This document shows positions 20,291-28,369 of a stretch of DNA of 64,000 bases, piece after piece. The position numbers and the translations under genes were made by a program. The stretch is from Acuticoccus mangrovi (lineage in GTDB: Bacteria; Pseudomonadota; Alphaproteobacteria; Rhizobiales; Amorphaceae): contig NZ_JAEKJA010000005.1 in assembly GCF_016411865.1 (NCBI RefSeq), forward strand, positions 1 to 64,000, read 5' to 3'. The notes under the pieces are model-generated. The model had not been told where the DNA came from, did no database searches, and saw nothing but the letters and a program-made list of their open reading frames with translations. Numbering within the stretch: the first letter of the stretch is position 1; each line of letters begins with the position of its first letter.

Positions 20291-21202
20291 CTACCGCTTC
20301 AGGAGAGTGCCGGCGCCGCCGTCGGTGAAGAGCTCCAGGAGCACCGCATGCGGCGTCTTGCCGTTGAGGATGACGACGCCCTCGACGCCCCGCTCCAGCG
20401 CGGCGATGCAGGTCTCCACCTTCGGCACCATACCGCCGGAGATGACGCCGGAGGCCATCAGGCGGCGCGCCTCGGCGACGGTCAGCTCGCGGATCAGCTC
20501 GCCGTCGGGGCCGAGCACGCCGTCGACGTCGGTCAGGAAGAGCAGGCGCGTGGCGCCGAGCGCGCCGGCGATGGCACCGGCGAAGGTGTCGGCGTTGATG
20601 TTGTAGGTCTCGCCGTCGGCCCCCTGGGCGACGGGGGCGATCACCGGGATGATCTCCTGCCGGGCGAGAACGTCGAGCACGTCGCGCCGCACCTCCACCG
20701 GCTCGCCCACGAAGCCGAGGTCCACGACCTTCTCGATGTTGGAATCGGGGTCCCGCTTGGTGCGCTTCAGCGGCTCGGCGAGCACCATGCGCCCGTCCTT
20801 GCCGCAGAGCCCCACGGCGCGGCCGCCGGCGGCGTTGATGGTCGACACGATGTCCTTGTTGATCGCGCCGGCGAGGACCATCTCGACCACCTCCACGGTG
20901 GCCCGGTCGGTCACGCGCAGCCCGTCGCGGAACTCGGACTTGATGTTGAGCCGCTCCAGCATGTTGCCGATCTGCGGGCCGCCGCCGTGCACCACCACGG
21001 CGTTGATGCCGGCGAGGGTGAGGAGGGTGATATCCTCGGCGAAGTCGCGGGCGAGCTCCGGATCGCCCATGGCGTGGCCGCCGTACTTCACCACGATCGT
21101 CTTCTCGTCGTAGCGCAGCATGTAGGGCAGCGCGGTGGCGATGATCTCGGCACGCTGGGGCGCGTCGTGGGGCAGGTCGGTGGTCGCGGGGGCGTCGGTC
21201 AT
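20291..21202 (-). CDS. argB: Acetylglutamate kinase
   Basis: Phosphorylates N-acetylglutamate, the second step of arginine synthesis; usually feedback-inhibited by arginine. The 303-aa protein shows [13 protein letters not shown] (ATP-binding Lys), [14 protein letters not shown], the segment [29 protein letters not shown] and [18 protein letters not shown] 21202 gives a typical alphaproteobacterial start with the N-terminal helix found in arginine-sensitive forms. Its TAG stop is followed in the same frame by the FAD oxidoreductase. The place downstream of engB is conserved in Rhizobiales. Confidence 0.97.
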   Translation of the reverse strand: MTDAPATTDLPHDAPQRAEIIATALPYMLRYDEKTIVVKYGGHAMGDPELARDFAEDITLLTLAGINAVVVHGGGPQIGNMLERLNIKSEFRDGLRVTDRATVEVVEMVLAGAINKDIVSTINAAGGRAVGLCGKDGRMVLAEPLKRTKRDPDSNIEKVVDLGFVGEPVEVRRDVLDVLARQEIIPVIAPVAQGADGETYNINADTFAGAIAGALGATRLLFLTDVDGVLGPDGELIRELTVAEARRLMASGVISGGMVPKVETCIAALERGVEGVVILNGKTPHAVLLELFTDGGAGTLLKR

Positions 21203-21275
21203 GTCGGTCCAGCGCGGCAAGAGGTATCGGCGAGACCTATCCCGCAGCGGGGACAGGCGCAAGCGGGCTTAGGGG

Positions 21276-22295
21276 TCAGCTCTCGCGCTCGGGAAACAGG
21301 ATGGGGTTGAGGAAGTCGGCGAGCGCGGCGTTGGAGCGGATCCTCACCGCCTCGTCACCGCCGATGAGGTAGCCGTCGCCGTTCGCGCAGAGGCCGAGGA
21401 TCAGCGCACGGGAGGCGGGACCGGTCATCGTGAAGAAGGAGTTCTCGTCGTGCACCGTGCCGTCGGAGGCGACGCGGAGCCGGCAGTCGGCGATGTGGGT
21501 GGGCGCGCGCCAGGTGCGGCCGGAGCCGTCCCAGCGATGGCGGGCGTCGTAGCGGTGGATCTCGACCCGCGAGCCGCCGCGGCGCAGATCGGCGGCGAGC
21601 GTCTCGCAGGCTGCGGCGTCGATGATGGCGTCGCGCTCGCCCCACAGCATCATCACCGGGGCGCCGGTGGTCGAGGGATCGTCGAAGCGGGCGATGCAGG
21701 GGCCGTAGAAGGCGACGTGGGCGGCGAAGGGGACGGGAGGCGCGTAGGCGTCCACCACCTGGCGATAGGCCGAGAACACGGCCGACATGCCGCCATAGGA
21801 GAAGCCGATGAGGGCGGTGCGGCGGGCGTCGACGTCGGGCCGCCCCTCGAGCCAGCGCAGCGTGGCGAAGGCGTCGGCGAGGGCCATCGCCTCGGTGGTC
21901 TTGATGAGGCGCTCCACGAAGCGGCCGCCGCCGCGCGCGCCGAACACGTCGATCACCGCGACGGCGACGCCCTGGGCGGCGAACTCCTGGGCGTAGCGGC
22001 CCTCGCGGCGCTCGCTGACGCCACCGGCGCCGTGGAGCAGGATCACCGCCGGCGCGGGCTTCTCGGGGCTGGCGCCGCGGGCGGGGTAGAAGCGCACGTC
22101 GGCGGGGGTGGCCGGAGCCTTGCCGGCGGCACGGTCGGCGAGACCGAAGGGGCTCGACGAGGCGATCTCCGGCCGGATCGGTCGCACGCTGCCGCCCGGC
22201 CACGCGCCGGACGGGTCGAGCTGCGCCATCGCGGGCGGACTGGCGCCGAGAAGCGTCAGAACGAGGAGGAGGAGCGCGGCGGTCGCGTGGGGCAT
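21276..22295 (-). CDS. Secreted alpha/beta hydrolase (dienelactone hydrolase-like)
   Basis: Exported hydrolase of 339 aa. A signal peptide spans residues 1-24 (LLLLVLTLLGASPPAMAQ). The fold is marked by AVILLHGAGGVSERR (oxyanion strand), the nucleophile elbow GFSYGGMSA with Ser, MMLWGERDAIID (Asp region) and a late His in RYDARHRWDG. The pattern resembles dienelactone hydrolase/PET-hydrolase-like proteins; the natural substrate is unknown. ATG 22295 is chosen because it opens the signal peptide. It lies 73 bp upstream of argB on the same strand. Confidence 0.83.
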   Translation of the reverse strand: MPHATAALLLLVLTLLGASPPAMAQLDPSGAWPGGSVRPIRPEIASSSPFGLADRAAGKAPATPADVRFYPARGASPEKPAPAVILLHGAGGVSERREGRYAQEFAAQGVAVAVIDVFGARGGGRFVERLIKTTEAMALADAFATLRWLEGRPDVDARRTALIGFSYGGMSAVFSAYRQVVDAYAPPVPFAAHVAFYGPCIARFDDPSTTGAPVMMLWGERDAIIDAAACETLAADLRRGGSRVEIHRYDARHRWDGSGRTWRAPTHIADCRLRVASDGTVHDENSFFTMTGPASRALILGLCANGDGYLIGGDEAVRIRSNAALADFLNPILFPERES

Positions 22296-22365
22296 GCGCC
22301 GAGATGTGTGGCGGCCGGCGCGCCGGCAAAGGCCGCGGTGCGAATTGCCGCAGCGGGCTGAAGGC

Positions 22366-22758
22366 TCAGGGGCACTCCGCATAGTCGACGAGGCGACGCG
22401 TGATCCAGCCGCTGACCTTCTTGTCGCCGTCATACACCGTCACCGGGCAGAAGCGCGCGCCGACGGGCCGCTTCTTCGGCATGCAGTCCTGGAACTCGGC
22501 CTTCCACACGTCGACGAGCTCCGGGCTGGAGCCTTCGCCGCGACTGAGGCTCTTTCCCGAAAAGGCGATGACGGGCTGATTGTCGGCCTTGTAGCTCCCG
22601 ACGATCTCGGCCTTGCCGCGCGGCTTCGCCCGCACGTCGAGTGCGCGCTTCTGCGGCAGGTTGATGGCGTAGCAGCCGAAGCCGGAGGTGGCCGCGGCGG
22701 GCGCGACGGTGAAGCCGAGTGCGAGCAAGCTCGCCGCCAAGGCGATCGATAGACGCAC
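22366..22758 (-). CDS. Hypothetical small secreted protein
   Basis: Unrecognised 130-aa protein with a signal peptide (residues 1-23, ending AAAT). The mature part has four cysteines and the segment LDVRAKPRGKAEIVGSY, reminiscent of bacterial SH3-like domains, then VSGWITRRLVDYAECP, also SH3-like; this resemblance is weak. GTG 22758 is the start because GGGAG lies six bases upstream. Same strand as the hydrolase 70 bp downstream. Confidence 0.7.
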   Translation of the reverse strand: MRLSIALAASLLALGFTVAPAAATSGFGCYAINLPQKRALDVRAKPRGKAEIVGSYKADNQPVIAFSGKSLSRGEGSSPELVDVWKAEFQDCMPKKRPVGARFCPVTVYDGDKKVSGWITRRLVDYAECP

Positions 22759-22879
22759 ACATATCTCCCATGGTTCGGCCGGCTCCGGCGAGGATTGCTC
22801 GTCGGCGGGGCGAGAGGCCGCTTGCGCTGAGGGCGTGCGACCGGTGAGACTGGCCGCACGGGTGGGGAGGATAGCATAG

Positions 22880-24115
22880 GTGGCGGGCTTCTACTTCCAC
22901 ATCGGCATGGACAAGACGGGGACGACGTCGATCCAGCGCACCCTCCATCTGGAGCGGGCGCGCCTTGCCGAGGCCGGCCTCGTCAGCCCGCATCTGCCCT
23001 CGCCCAACCACAGCCACTTCGTGGATAGCCAGTTCCGCCTTCCGCTCGACCGGTTCGACGCCGTGCTCACCGCCCGCGGCGACGCCGTCTACGTGAGCGA
23101 GCGGGCGGCGATGCGTGCCGCCTTCCTGGCGGAAATGGAAGCGGCGATCGGGGCGGGCAGCGACGCCATCCTGTCGGCGGAGACGGCGAGCACCATGTCC
23201 GCCGCCGAGGCGGTCGCGACGCGGGAGGCGCTCGCCCCGCGGCTCGGCCCGGTGACGATCCTCGCCCTGGTGCGGCCGCCCGCCGCCTACGTCGTCAGCG
23301 CCGCCCAGCAGGCCCTGTCCGACGGCAAGGCCATCACTCAAGTGGTCGAGGCGCCACGGCTGCCGCGCTACCGCGAGCGCTTCGCCGCCCACGTGGACGC
23401 CTTCGGCCGCGACCGGGTGCGCCTTGCCGTGTTCGCCCCCGGGCTGCTGGTGGAGGGGTGCCCCTTCCAGACCCTGTTGGGGCTGATGGACACCCCGCGC
23501 CCGGCGCTCGCGGACCTGCGCGCCGCGCGGGCGAACTCGTCGATGAGCCTCACCGCCGCGAAGTTTCTCTCCGCGATCCACGCGAGCCTCGCCGCCCGCC
23601 GGAGGGTGGCGCTCCCCGACCCGATCGTGCGGGCGATGGAGGCGGGGCCCGTCGGCGCCTATCTCGCCCACGCGAGCGCGGCGGAGGGGCGCCCGCCGGC
23701 GCTGCCGCCGGTGCTGATGCACCACCTGGTGTCGATCCCCGGACCCCGCTTCGCGCTGCCGTGCGAGATCGCCGCGCACCTCGCCGAGACCGGCGACGGC
23801 GCGCGCTGGCTCGCCGACACCTTCGGCCTCGACGTCCTCGGCGGGGACACGCCGCTCGGCGAGACGATCCCCGCCGCCGACTTCGCCCACTTCGACGACG
23901 GCGAGGTCGCGGCGGTCGCGGCGGCGCTCGCCGAGATCAACGCCGAGATCACCGAGCCCATCGAGGTGCTGATGGAGCGCCGGCGGCAGGGCTCCCAGGC
24001 GGCGGTGCGGCGCTACGTGCACCCCGCCGCGCCGGATCCCGTGGCCATGGAGCGGCCCCGCGCGCCCCGTCGGCGCGGTCTCGTCGGTCGTCTGCTGGAG
24101 CGGTGGGGCGCCTGA
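22880..24115 (+). CDS. Sulfotransferase-like protein
   Basis: 411-aa protein beginning VAGFYFHIGMDKTGTTSIQ. The GMDKTGTTSIQ stretch (about residues 9-19) matches the 5'-phosphosulfate-binding loop (K-[TS]-G-[TS]) of PAPS-dependent sulfotransferases; ILALVRPPAAYVVSAAQQAL fits the 3'-phosphate-binding region (R...S). The rest is divergent and the target (glycan or small molecule) is unknown. GTG 22880 follows GGGGAGG. It is a lone plus-strand gene set into an otherwise minus-strand housekeeping block, consistent with insertion. The C-terminus is basic (RAPRRRGLVGRLLERWGA). Confidence 0.75.
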   Translation: MAGFYFHIGMDKTGTTSIQRTLHLERARLAEAGLVSPHLPSPNHSHFVDSQFRLPLDRFDAVLTARGDAVYVSERAAMRAAFLAEMEAAIGAGSDAILSAETASTMSAAEAVATREALAPRLGPVTILALVRPPAAYVVSAAQQALSDGKAITQVVEAPRLPRYRERFAAHVDAFGRDRVRLAVFAPGLLVEGCPFQTLLGLMDTPRPALADLRAARANSSMSLTAAKFLSAIHASLAARRRVALPDPIVRAMEAGPVGAYLAHASAAEGRPPALPPVLMHHLVSIPGPRFALPCEIAAHLAETGDGARWLADTFGLDVLGGDTPLGETIPAADFAHFDDGEVAAVAAALAEINAEITEPIEVLMERRRQGSQAAVRRYVHPAAPDPVAMERPRAPRRRGLVGRLLERWGA

Positions 24116-24154
24116 GGCCCGATCGGGCGGTGCCCGACACCTCGTGAGGTCGGG

Positions 24155-24853
24155 CTACTCGGCGACGAGGGTGGCGATGGCGGCGCGCAGCTCGTCGAGC
24201 CCCTCGTTCTTCACCGAGGAGGTGAGGAGCACGTCAGGATGGGCCGCGGCGCGGCGGCGCAACGCCGTCTCGGTGGCGGCCACCACCTCGCGCTGGGCGG
24301 CCTTGCCGATCTTGTCGGCCTTGGTGAGCACGGCCTGATAGCTGACCGCCGCCTCGTCCATCACCCCCATCGCCTCGACGTCGACGGGCTTCGGCCCGTG
24401 CCGGGCGTCGATGAGGAGATAGACGCGGCGCAGATTGGGCCGTCCGCGCAGGTAGCTGAACACGAGCTTGGTCCACGCCGCCACCTCCACCTTCGGAGCC
24501 TTGGCGTAGCCGTAGCCGGGCATGTCGACCACCACCGGGCCGACGCCGTCGGTGCGGGCGAAGAGGTTGAGGGCGCGGGTGCGGCCGGGCGTGTTCGACC
24601 AGCGGGCGAGCTGCTTGCGCCCGGTCAGCGCGTTGAGGAGGGAGGACTTGCCGACGTTGGAGCGGCCGGCGAAGGCGACCTCGGCCGGCCCGGTGGCCGG
24701 CAGCTGATCGATGGCGTGGCACGAGCGCAGGTAGCCCCACTCGCCGGCAAAAAGCAGCCGCCCGGCTTCGAGGCGGGCGGCATGTTCGGCGGCTGCGGCG
24801 GCCGCGTCCGGCTCGTTCTCGCCGGCCTCGGTGGGGGGGAGGAGCGCGGTCAG
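24155..24853 (-). CDS. engB: Ribosome-assembly GTPase EngB/YihA/YsxC, probable CTG start
   Basis: Essential GTPase of 50S ribosome assembly in model bacteria. G1 is AFAGRSNVGKSSLLNAL, the switch/G2 region includes SNTPGRTRALNLF, G3 is VVDMPGYGYA, G4 is LTKADK, and TSSVKNEGLDEL covers G5. Odd point: no in-frame ATG/GTG/TTG lies between the yidC stop and the GTPase core. The best start is CTG 24853, which overlaps the yidC stop as CTGA and has AGAAGG seven bases upstream; it gives 232 aa, near the usual length. A GTG inside yidC is an alternative. Confidence 0.93.
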   Translation of the reverse strand: MTALLPPTEAGENEPDAAAAAAEHAARLEAGRLLFAGEWGYLRSCHAIDQLPATGPAEVAFAGRSNVGKSSLLNALTGRKQLARWSNTPGRTRALNLFARTDGVGPVVVDMPGYGYAKAPKVEVAAWTKLVFSYLRGRPNLRRVYLLIDARHGPKPVDVEAMGVMDEAAVSYQAVLTKADKIGKAAQREVVAATETALRRRAAAHPDVLLTSSVKNEGLDELRAAIATLVAE

Positions 24854-26697
24854 GTCGCGCCCTTCTCTTTCTTGGAGCGGCGGAACAGGCGGGCGATGTT
24901 GTCCCACAGCTCCACCTTCACGCCCTGGCGCCGCATGATGACGTATTGCTGCGTCACCGACAGCGAGTTGTTCCAGGCCCAGTAGATCACCAGACCGGCC
25001 GGGAAGGAGGCGAGCAGGAAGGTGAAGAACACCGGCATCCAGTTGAAGATCATCGCCTGCGTGGGGTCGGGCGGCGTCGGGTTCATCTTCATCTGCAGCC
25101 ACATGGACACGCCCATGATCATCGGCCACACGCCGAGCATGAGGAAGTGACCGATCATCGGCACCGTCGACGGATCCCAGGGGATGAGGCCGAAGAGATT
25201 GAAGACGGTGGTCGGATCGGGCGCCGACAGATCGTTGATCCAGCCGAAGAAGGGCGCATGCCGCATCTCGATGGTGACGAACAGCACCTTGTAGAGCGAG
25301 AAGAAGACCGGGATCTGGATGACGATCGGGATACACCCGGCGAGCGGATTCACCTTCTCCTTCTTGTACATCTCCATCATGGCCTGCTGCTGCTTCATGC
25401 GGTCGTCCTTGTACCGCTCCCGCATCTGCTGAACCTTCGGCTGCAGCGCCTTCATCTTGGCCATGGAGACGTAGGCACGCTGGGCGAGCGGGAAGAACAG
25501 CAGCTTGACCATCACCGTCACGATCAGGATCGCGACGCCGAAGTTGCCGACGAGCCCGTAGACGAAGTCGAGGGCGAAGAACATCGGCTTGGTGATGAAG
25601 TAGAACCAGCCCCAGTCGATCAGCAGGTTGAACCGATCGATGCCGAGCGTCTGCTCGTAGCTGCGGATGAGGTTGGTTTCCTTGGCGCCGGCGAACACGC
25701 GGTTGACCGCCTCGCCGGTGGTGCCGGGGGCGATCTCCACCGCGGCGGCCATGTAGTCGGCCTGATAGGCGGGCACGCCGTTGCTGCCGGCATAGAGGAA
25801 GCGCGGCGTGAAGGTCTGCCCCGGATCGGGGATGACGGCGGTGGCCCAGTATTTGTCGGTGATGCCGAGCCAGCCGTCGCTCGCCTCGGAGAGCTTCTCG
25901 ACGCCGGCCTCCTGCAGATCCTTGTACTTCGTCTGGACGAGGCCGTCGTCGCCGACCACGCCGATCATGCCCTCGTGGAGGATGAAGAAGCCGGAGGTCT
26001 TCACCTCGCCCTGCCGGCGCACGCGGCTATAGGGGTAGAGGGTGACGGCCGCGTCGGAGGTGTTCTCCACGCTCTGGGAGACGGTGAACATGTAGTTCTC
26101 GTCGACCGAGATGGTGCGGCGGAAGACGAGGCCGGCGCCGTTGTCCCAGGCGAGGGTCACCGGCGTGTCGGGCGTCAGCGTCTCGCCGCTCTCGAGCGTC
26201 CACAGCGTGTCGGACGCGGGCACGGTGAGCGTGGTGTCGGCCGGCACCCAGCCGGTCTCCACGAAATAGGGGTGGGCGGTGCCGACGGGCGAGAGGAGCA
26301 CGATCTCCGGGCTCTCGTCGTCGACGGTGACGTGGTAGTCCTTGAGCTTCACGTCGTCGATGCGGGCGCCGACGAGGCTGATGCTGCCGTCCACGCGGGG
26401 CGTGTCGATCGGCACGCGCGGTGCCTCGACACCGGCGGCCGGCGCGACGGCGGCCGTCGCCGGGGTTGCGCCGTTGCTCGTCGCGGACTGGGGCGCGGAC
26501 GGAATGTCGCTCGGGCCGGTGCTCACGGCGCTGTTCGGCGTCGCGGTGGGGCTCGTCGTGGTCTCGGCGCTTTGCTGCGCCACCTGCTGAGCCTCTCGCT
26601 CGGCCTGCATCTTCGGCTCGATGAAGAAGAACTGCCACAGGATGATCACCGCCAGCGACAGGCCGATAGCGAGGAACATGTTGCGGTTGTCGCCCAT
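24850..26697 (-). CDS. yidC: Membrane protein insertase YidC
   Basis: Inserts and folds inner-membrane proteins, alone or with SecYEG. The 615-aa length and layout match Gram-negative YidC: N-terminal anchor (MFLAIGLSLAVIILWQFFF), a Thr/Ala/Pro-rich linker, a large periplasmic beta domain (about 90-365) and the C-terminal core of five helices with WGWFYFITKPMFFALDFVYG, PLAQRAYVSMAKMK (the cytoplasmic hairpin), GCIPIVIQIPVFFSLYKVL and FPAGLVIYWAWNN. It sits in the conserved rpmH-rnpA-yidC-engB order; its ATG overlaps the rnpA stop (TAATG). Confidence 0.98.
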   Translation of the reverse strand: MGDNRNMFLAIGLSLAVIILWQFFFIEPKMQAEREAQQVAQQSAETTTSPTATPNSAVSTGPSDIPSAPQSATSNGATPATAAVAPAAGVEAPRVPIDTPRVDGSISLVGARIDDVKLKDYHVTVDDESPEIVLLSPVGTAHPYFVETGWVPADTTLTVPASDTLWTLESGETLTPDTPVTLAWDNGAGLVFRRTISVDENYMFTVSQSVENTSDAAVTLYPYSRVRRQGEVKTSGFFILHEGMIGVVGDDGLVQTKYKDLQEAGVEKLSEASDGWLGITDKYWATAVIPDPGQTFTPRFLYAGSNGVPAYQADYMAAAVEIAPGTTGEAVNRVFAGAKETNLIRSYEQTLGIDRFNLLIDWGWFYFITKPMFFALDFVYGLVGNFGVAILIVTVMVKLLFFPLAQRAYVSMAKMKALQPKVQQMRERYKDDRMKQQQAMMEMYKKEKVNPLAGCIPIVIQIPVFFSLYKVLFVTIEMRHAPFFGWINDLSAPDPTTVFNLFGLIPWDPSTVPMIGHFLMLGVWPMIMGVSMWLQMKMNPTPPDPTQAMIFNWMPVFFTFLLASFPAGLVIYWAWNNSLSVTQQYVIMRRQGVKVELWDNIARLFRRSKKEKGAT

Positions 26698-27065
26698 TAC
26701 GCTCTCTTTCGAACGGCAGGTCGGTTGAGTTTGGCGCCGGCGGCTTCGAGCGCCGCGGCGAGGTCGTCGCCAAGGCCGGCGAAAGGCGCGTCGAGTGCGG
26801 CGCGCCTTGCCACGATCACATAGTCGGTCGAGGCTGAAAAATCATCGCGCATCCGGTCGCTGAGTGCGCGGAGGCGACGCTTGATGCGATTGCGCACCAC
26901 GGCGTTGCCCACCTTCTTCGTCACCGTGAAACCGACGCGCGGCGCCGGATCGCCGACGGTCTCGTCGCCCGCGCGGCGCAGCGCCTGAAGTGTGAACGCG
27001 TCCCGGTTCACGCGCACGCCCTTCGCGACGGCCTTGAATTCGGCGCGTCGCTTGAGGCGCGGCAT
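26697..27065 (-). CDS. rnpA: Ribonuclease P protein component
   Basis: Basic 122-aa protein subunit of RNase P, which matures tRNA 5' ends. Signature features are a start rich in Arg/Lys (MPRLKRRAEFKAV), VGFTVTKKVGNAVVRNRIKRRLRAL containing the RNR RNA-binding motif, and YVIVARRAA. It lies 11 bp downstream of rpmH, the universal arrangement. Confidence 0.97.
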   Translation of the reverse strand: MPRLKRRAEFKAVAKGVRVNRDAFTLQALRRAGDETVGDPAPRVGFTVTKKVGNAVVRNRIKRRLRALSDRMRDDFSASTDYVIVARRAALDAPFAGLGDDLAAALEAAGAKLNRPAVRKRA

Positions 27066-27076
27066 CGATCGGCCCG

Positions 27077-27214
27077 TCAGGCCGAGAGGGACTTGCGACC
27101 CTTGGCCCGACGCGCGTTGATCACGCGGCGGCCGCCCTTGGTGGCCATACGGGCGCGGAAACCGTGACGGCGCTTCCGCACCAGCTTGCTCGGTTGATAG
27201 GTTCGTTTCGTCAT
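27077..27214 (-). CDS. rpmH: 50S ribosomal protein L34
   Basis: 45-aa ribosomal protein, among the smallest. The sequence [20 protein letters not shown] opens it and [17 protein letters not shown] closes it, both canonical. ATG 27214 is preceded by GAGAGGCT. It heads the minus-strand rpmH-rnpA-yidC-engB operon. The position near the replication origin known in many bacteria cannot be confirmed here, since dnaA is not in the window. Confidence 0.98.
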   Translation of the reverse strand: MTKRTYQPSKLVRKRRHGFRARMATKGGRRVINARRAKGRKSLSA

Positions 27215-27577
27215 GACAGCCTCTCGCCGTGGCCTAGCGCACGCCGCAGCGCGGGACACAGGGGTGGAAAGTGAAAAAGAGGAGCGCACGCGCTCCCCGA
27301 CGTCGGTCGTATAGAAATGGCGACGCAGCCTGTCAACGCAAGCGCGACGTCGCCGTCGTCTTTGCCCGTCGCCGCGGCACGCGTCGCGCGCCCGAGCGCG
27401 GCGCCGCGGCGCTCACGCCCGCATCACCCAACCTTGACCATCACCGCCGTGGTCTGCTGCTTGTCTCCCGATGGTCCCGGCTACACTCTTTTCGCGAGGG
27501 TCGGACATGTCGCGAGCGGCGGAGTGGGCCGACGGATCGGCCGAACCCGTCTCGAACGACGACCCTGCGAGGAAAGA

Positions 27578-28369
27578 GTGAGTTCACCGGAGCCCATGGC
27601 CATCCCCGACAAGGCGCGCCCCGCGCGACGGCGCTGGCTGAGGTGGTGGCCTCTCGCCCTCATCCTCGCCGCCATGGTCGTGTTCTACGCCAGCGGCCTG
27701 TCGAGCGCGCTGTCGCTGCAGACGGTGATCCGCGAGCACGCCCGGCTCGAGGCGGCGGTCCATCAGCATCTGGTGCCGGCGGTCGCCGCCTACCTGGTCG
27801 TCTACGTGGTCGCCGTCGCGCTGTCCTTTCCGGGCGCGAGCTTCCTCACCATCGCCGGCGGCTTCCTCTTCGGGATGGTGGGCGGGTCGATCCTCACCGT
27901 ACTGGCGGCGACGGTCGGAGCGGCGCTGGTCTTCCTCGCCGCGCGCACGTCGGTGGGGGCGGCGCTACGGGCGCGGGCCGGCCGCTTCACCCAGCGCCTC
28001 GCCGAGGGGTTCGAGGAGGACGCGTTCCACTACCTCCTCTTCCTGCGCCTCGTGCCGCTCTTTCCCTTCTGGCTCGTCAACGTGGCGCCGGCGCTCTTCT
28101 CGGTTCGCCTCGGCACCTACCTCTCGGCGACGGCGATCGGCATCGTGCCGGGCACCATCGCCTACGCTGCTCTGGGGGACGGGCTCGGCGGGTTGATCGA
28201 GGCGCAGGAGGCGGCTCGCCCCGGATGCGTCGAGGCGGGGACGTGCCAGGTCGATCTCGCCGCCCTCGCGACACCCAAGCTCGGCGTGGCGCTCGTCCTC
28301 CTGTCGCTCGCGGCGCTGATCCCGGTGGCGCTGAAGCGCTGGCGGGCGACGCGGGGGCGGCGGACATGA
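27578..28369 (+). CDS. TVP38/TMEM64 (DedA-related) membrane protein
   Basis: Integral membrane protein of 263 aa from GTG 27578. The SNARE-associated/TVP38 core includes YVVAVALSFPGASFLTIAGG, FLFGMVGGSILTVLAATVGA, FHYLLFLRLVPLFPFWLVN and GTYLSATAIGIVPGTIAYA, matching family motifs. Members are thought to be lipid scramblase-like proteins or transporters. The GTG has GAGGA four bases upstream; ATG 27596 also has GGAG, so the first six residues are uncertain. It overlaps the following flavoprotein by ATGA, a tight coupling. Confidence 0.88.
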   Translation: MSSPEPMAIPDKARPARRRWLRWWPLALILAAMVVFYASGLSSALSLQTVIREHARLEAAVHQHLVPAVAAYLVVYVVAVALSFPGASFLTIAGGFLFGMVGGSILTVLAATVGAALVFLAARTSVGAALRARAGRFTQRLAEGFEEDAFHYLLFLRLVPLFPFWLVNVAPALFSVRLGTYLSATAIGIVPGTIAYAALGDGLGGLIEAQEAARPGCVEAGTCQVDLAALATPKLGVALVLLSLAALIPVALKRWRATRGRRT

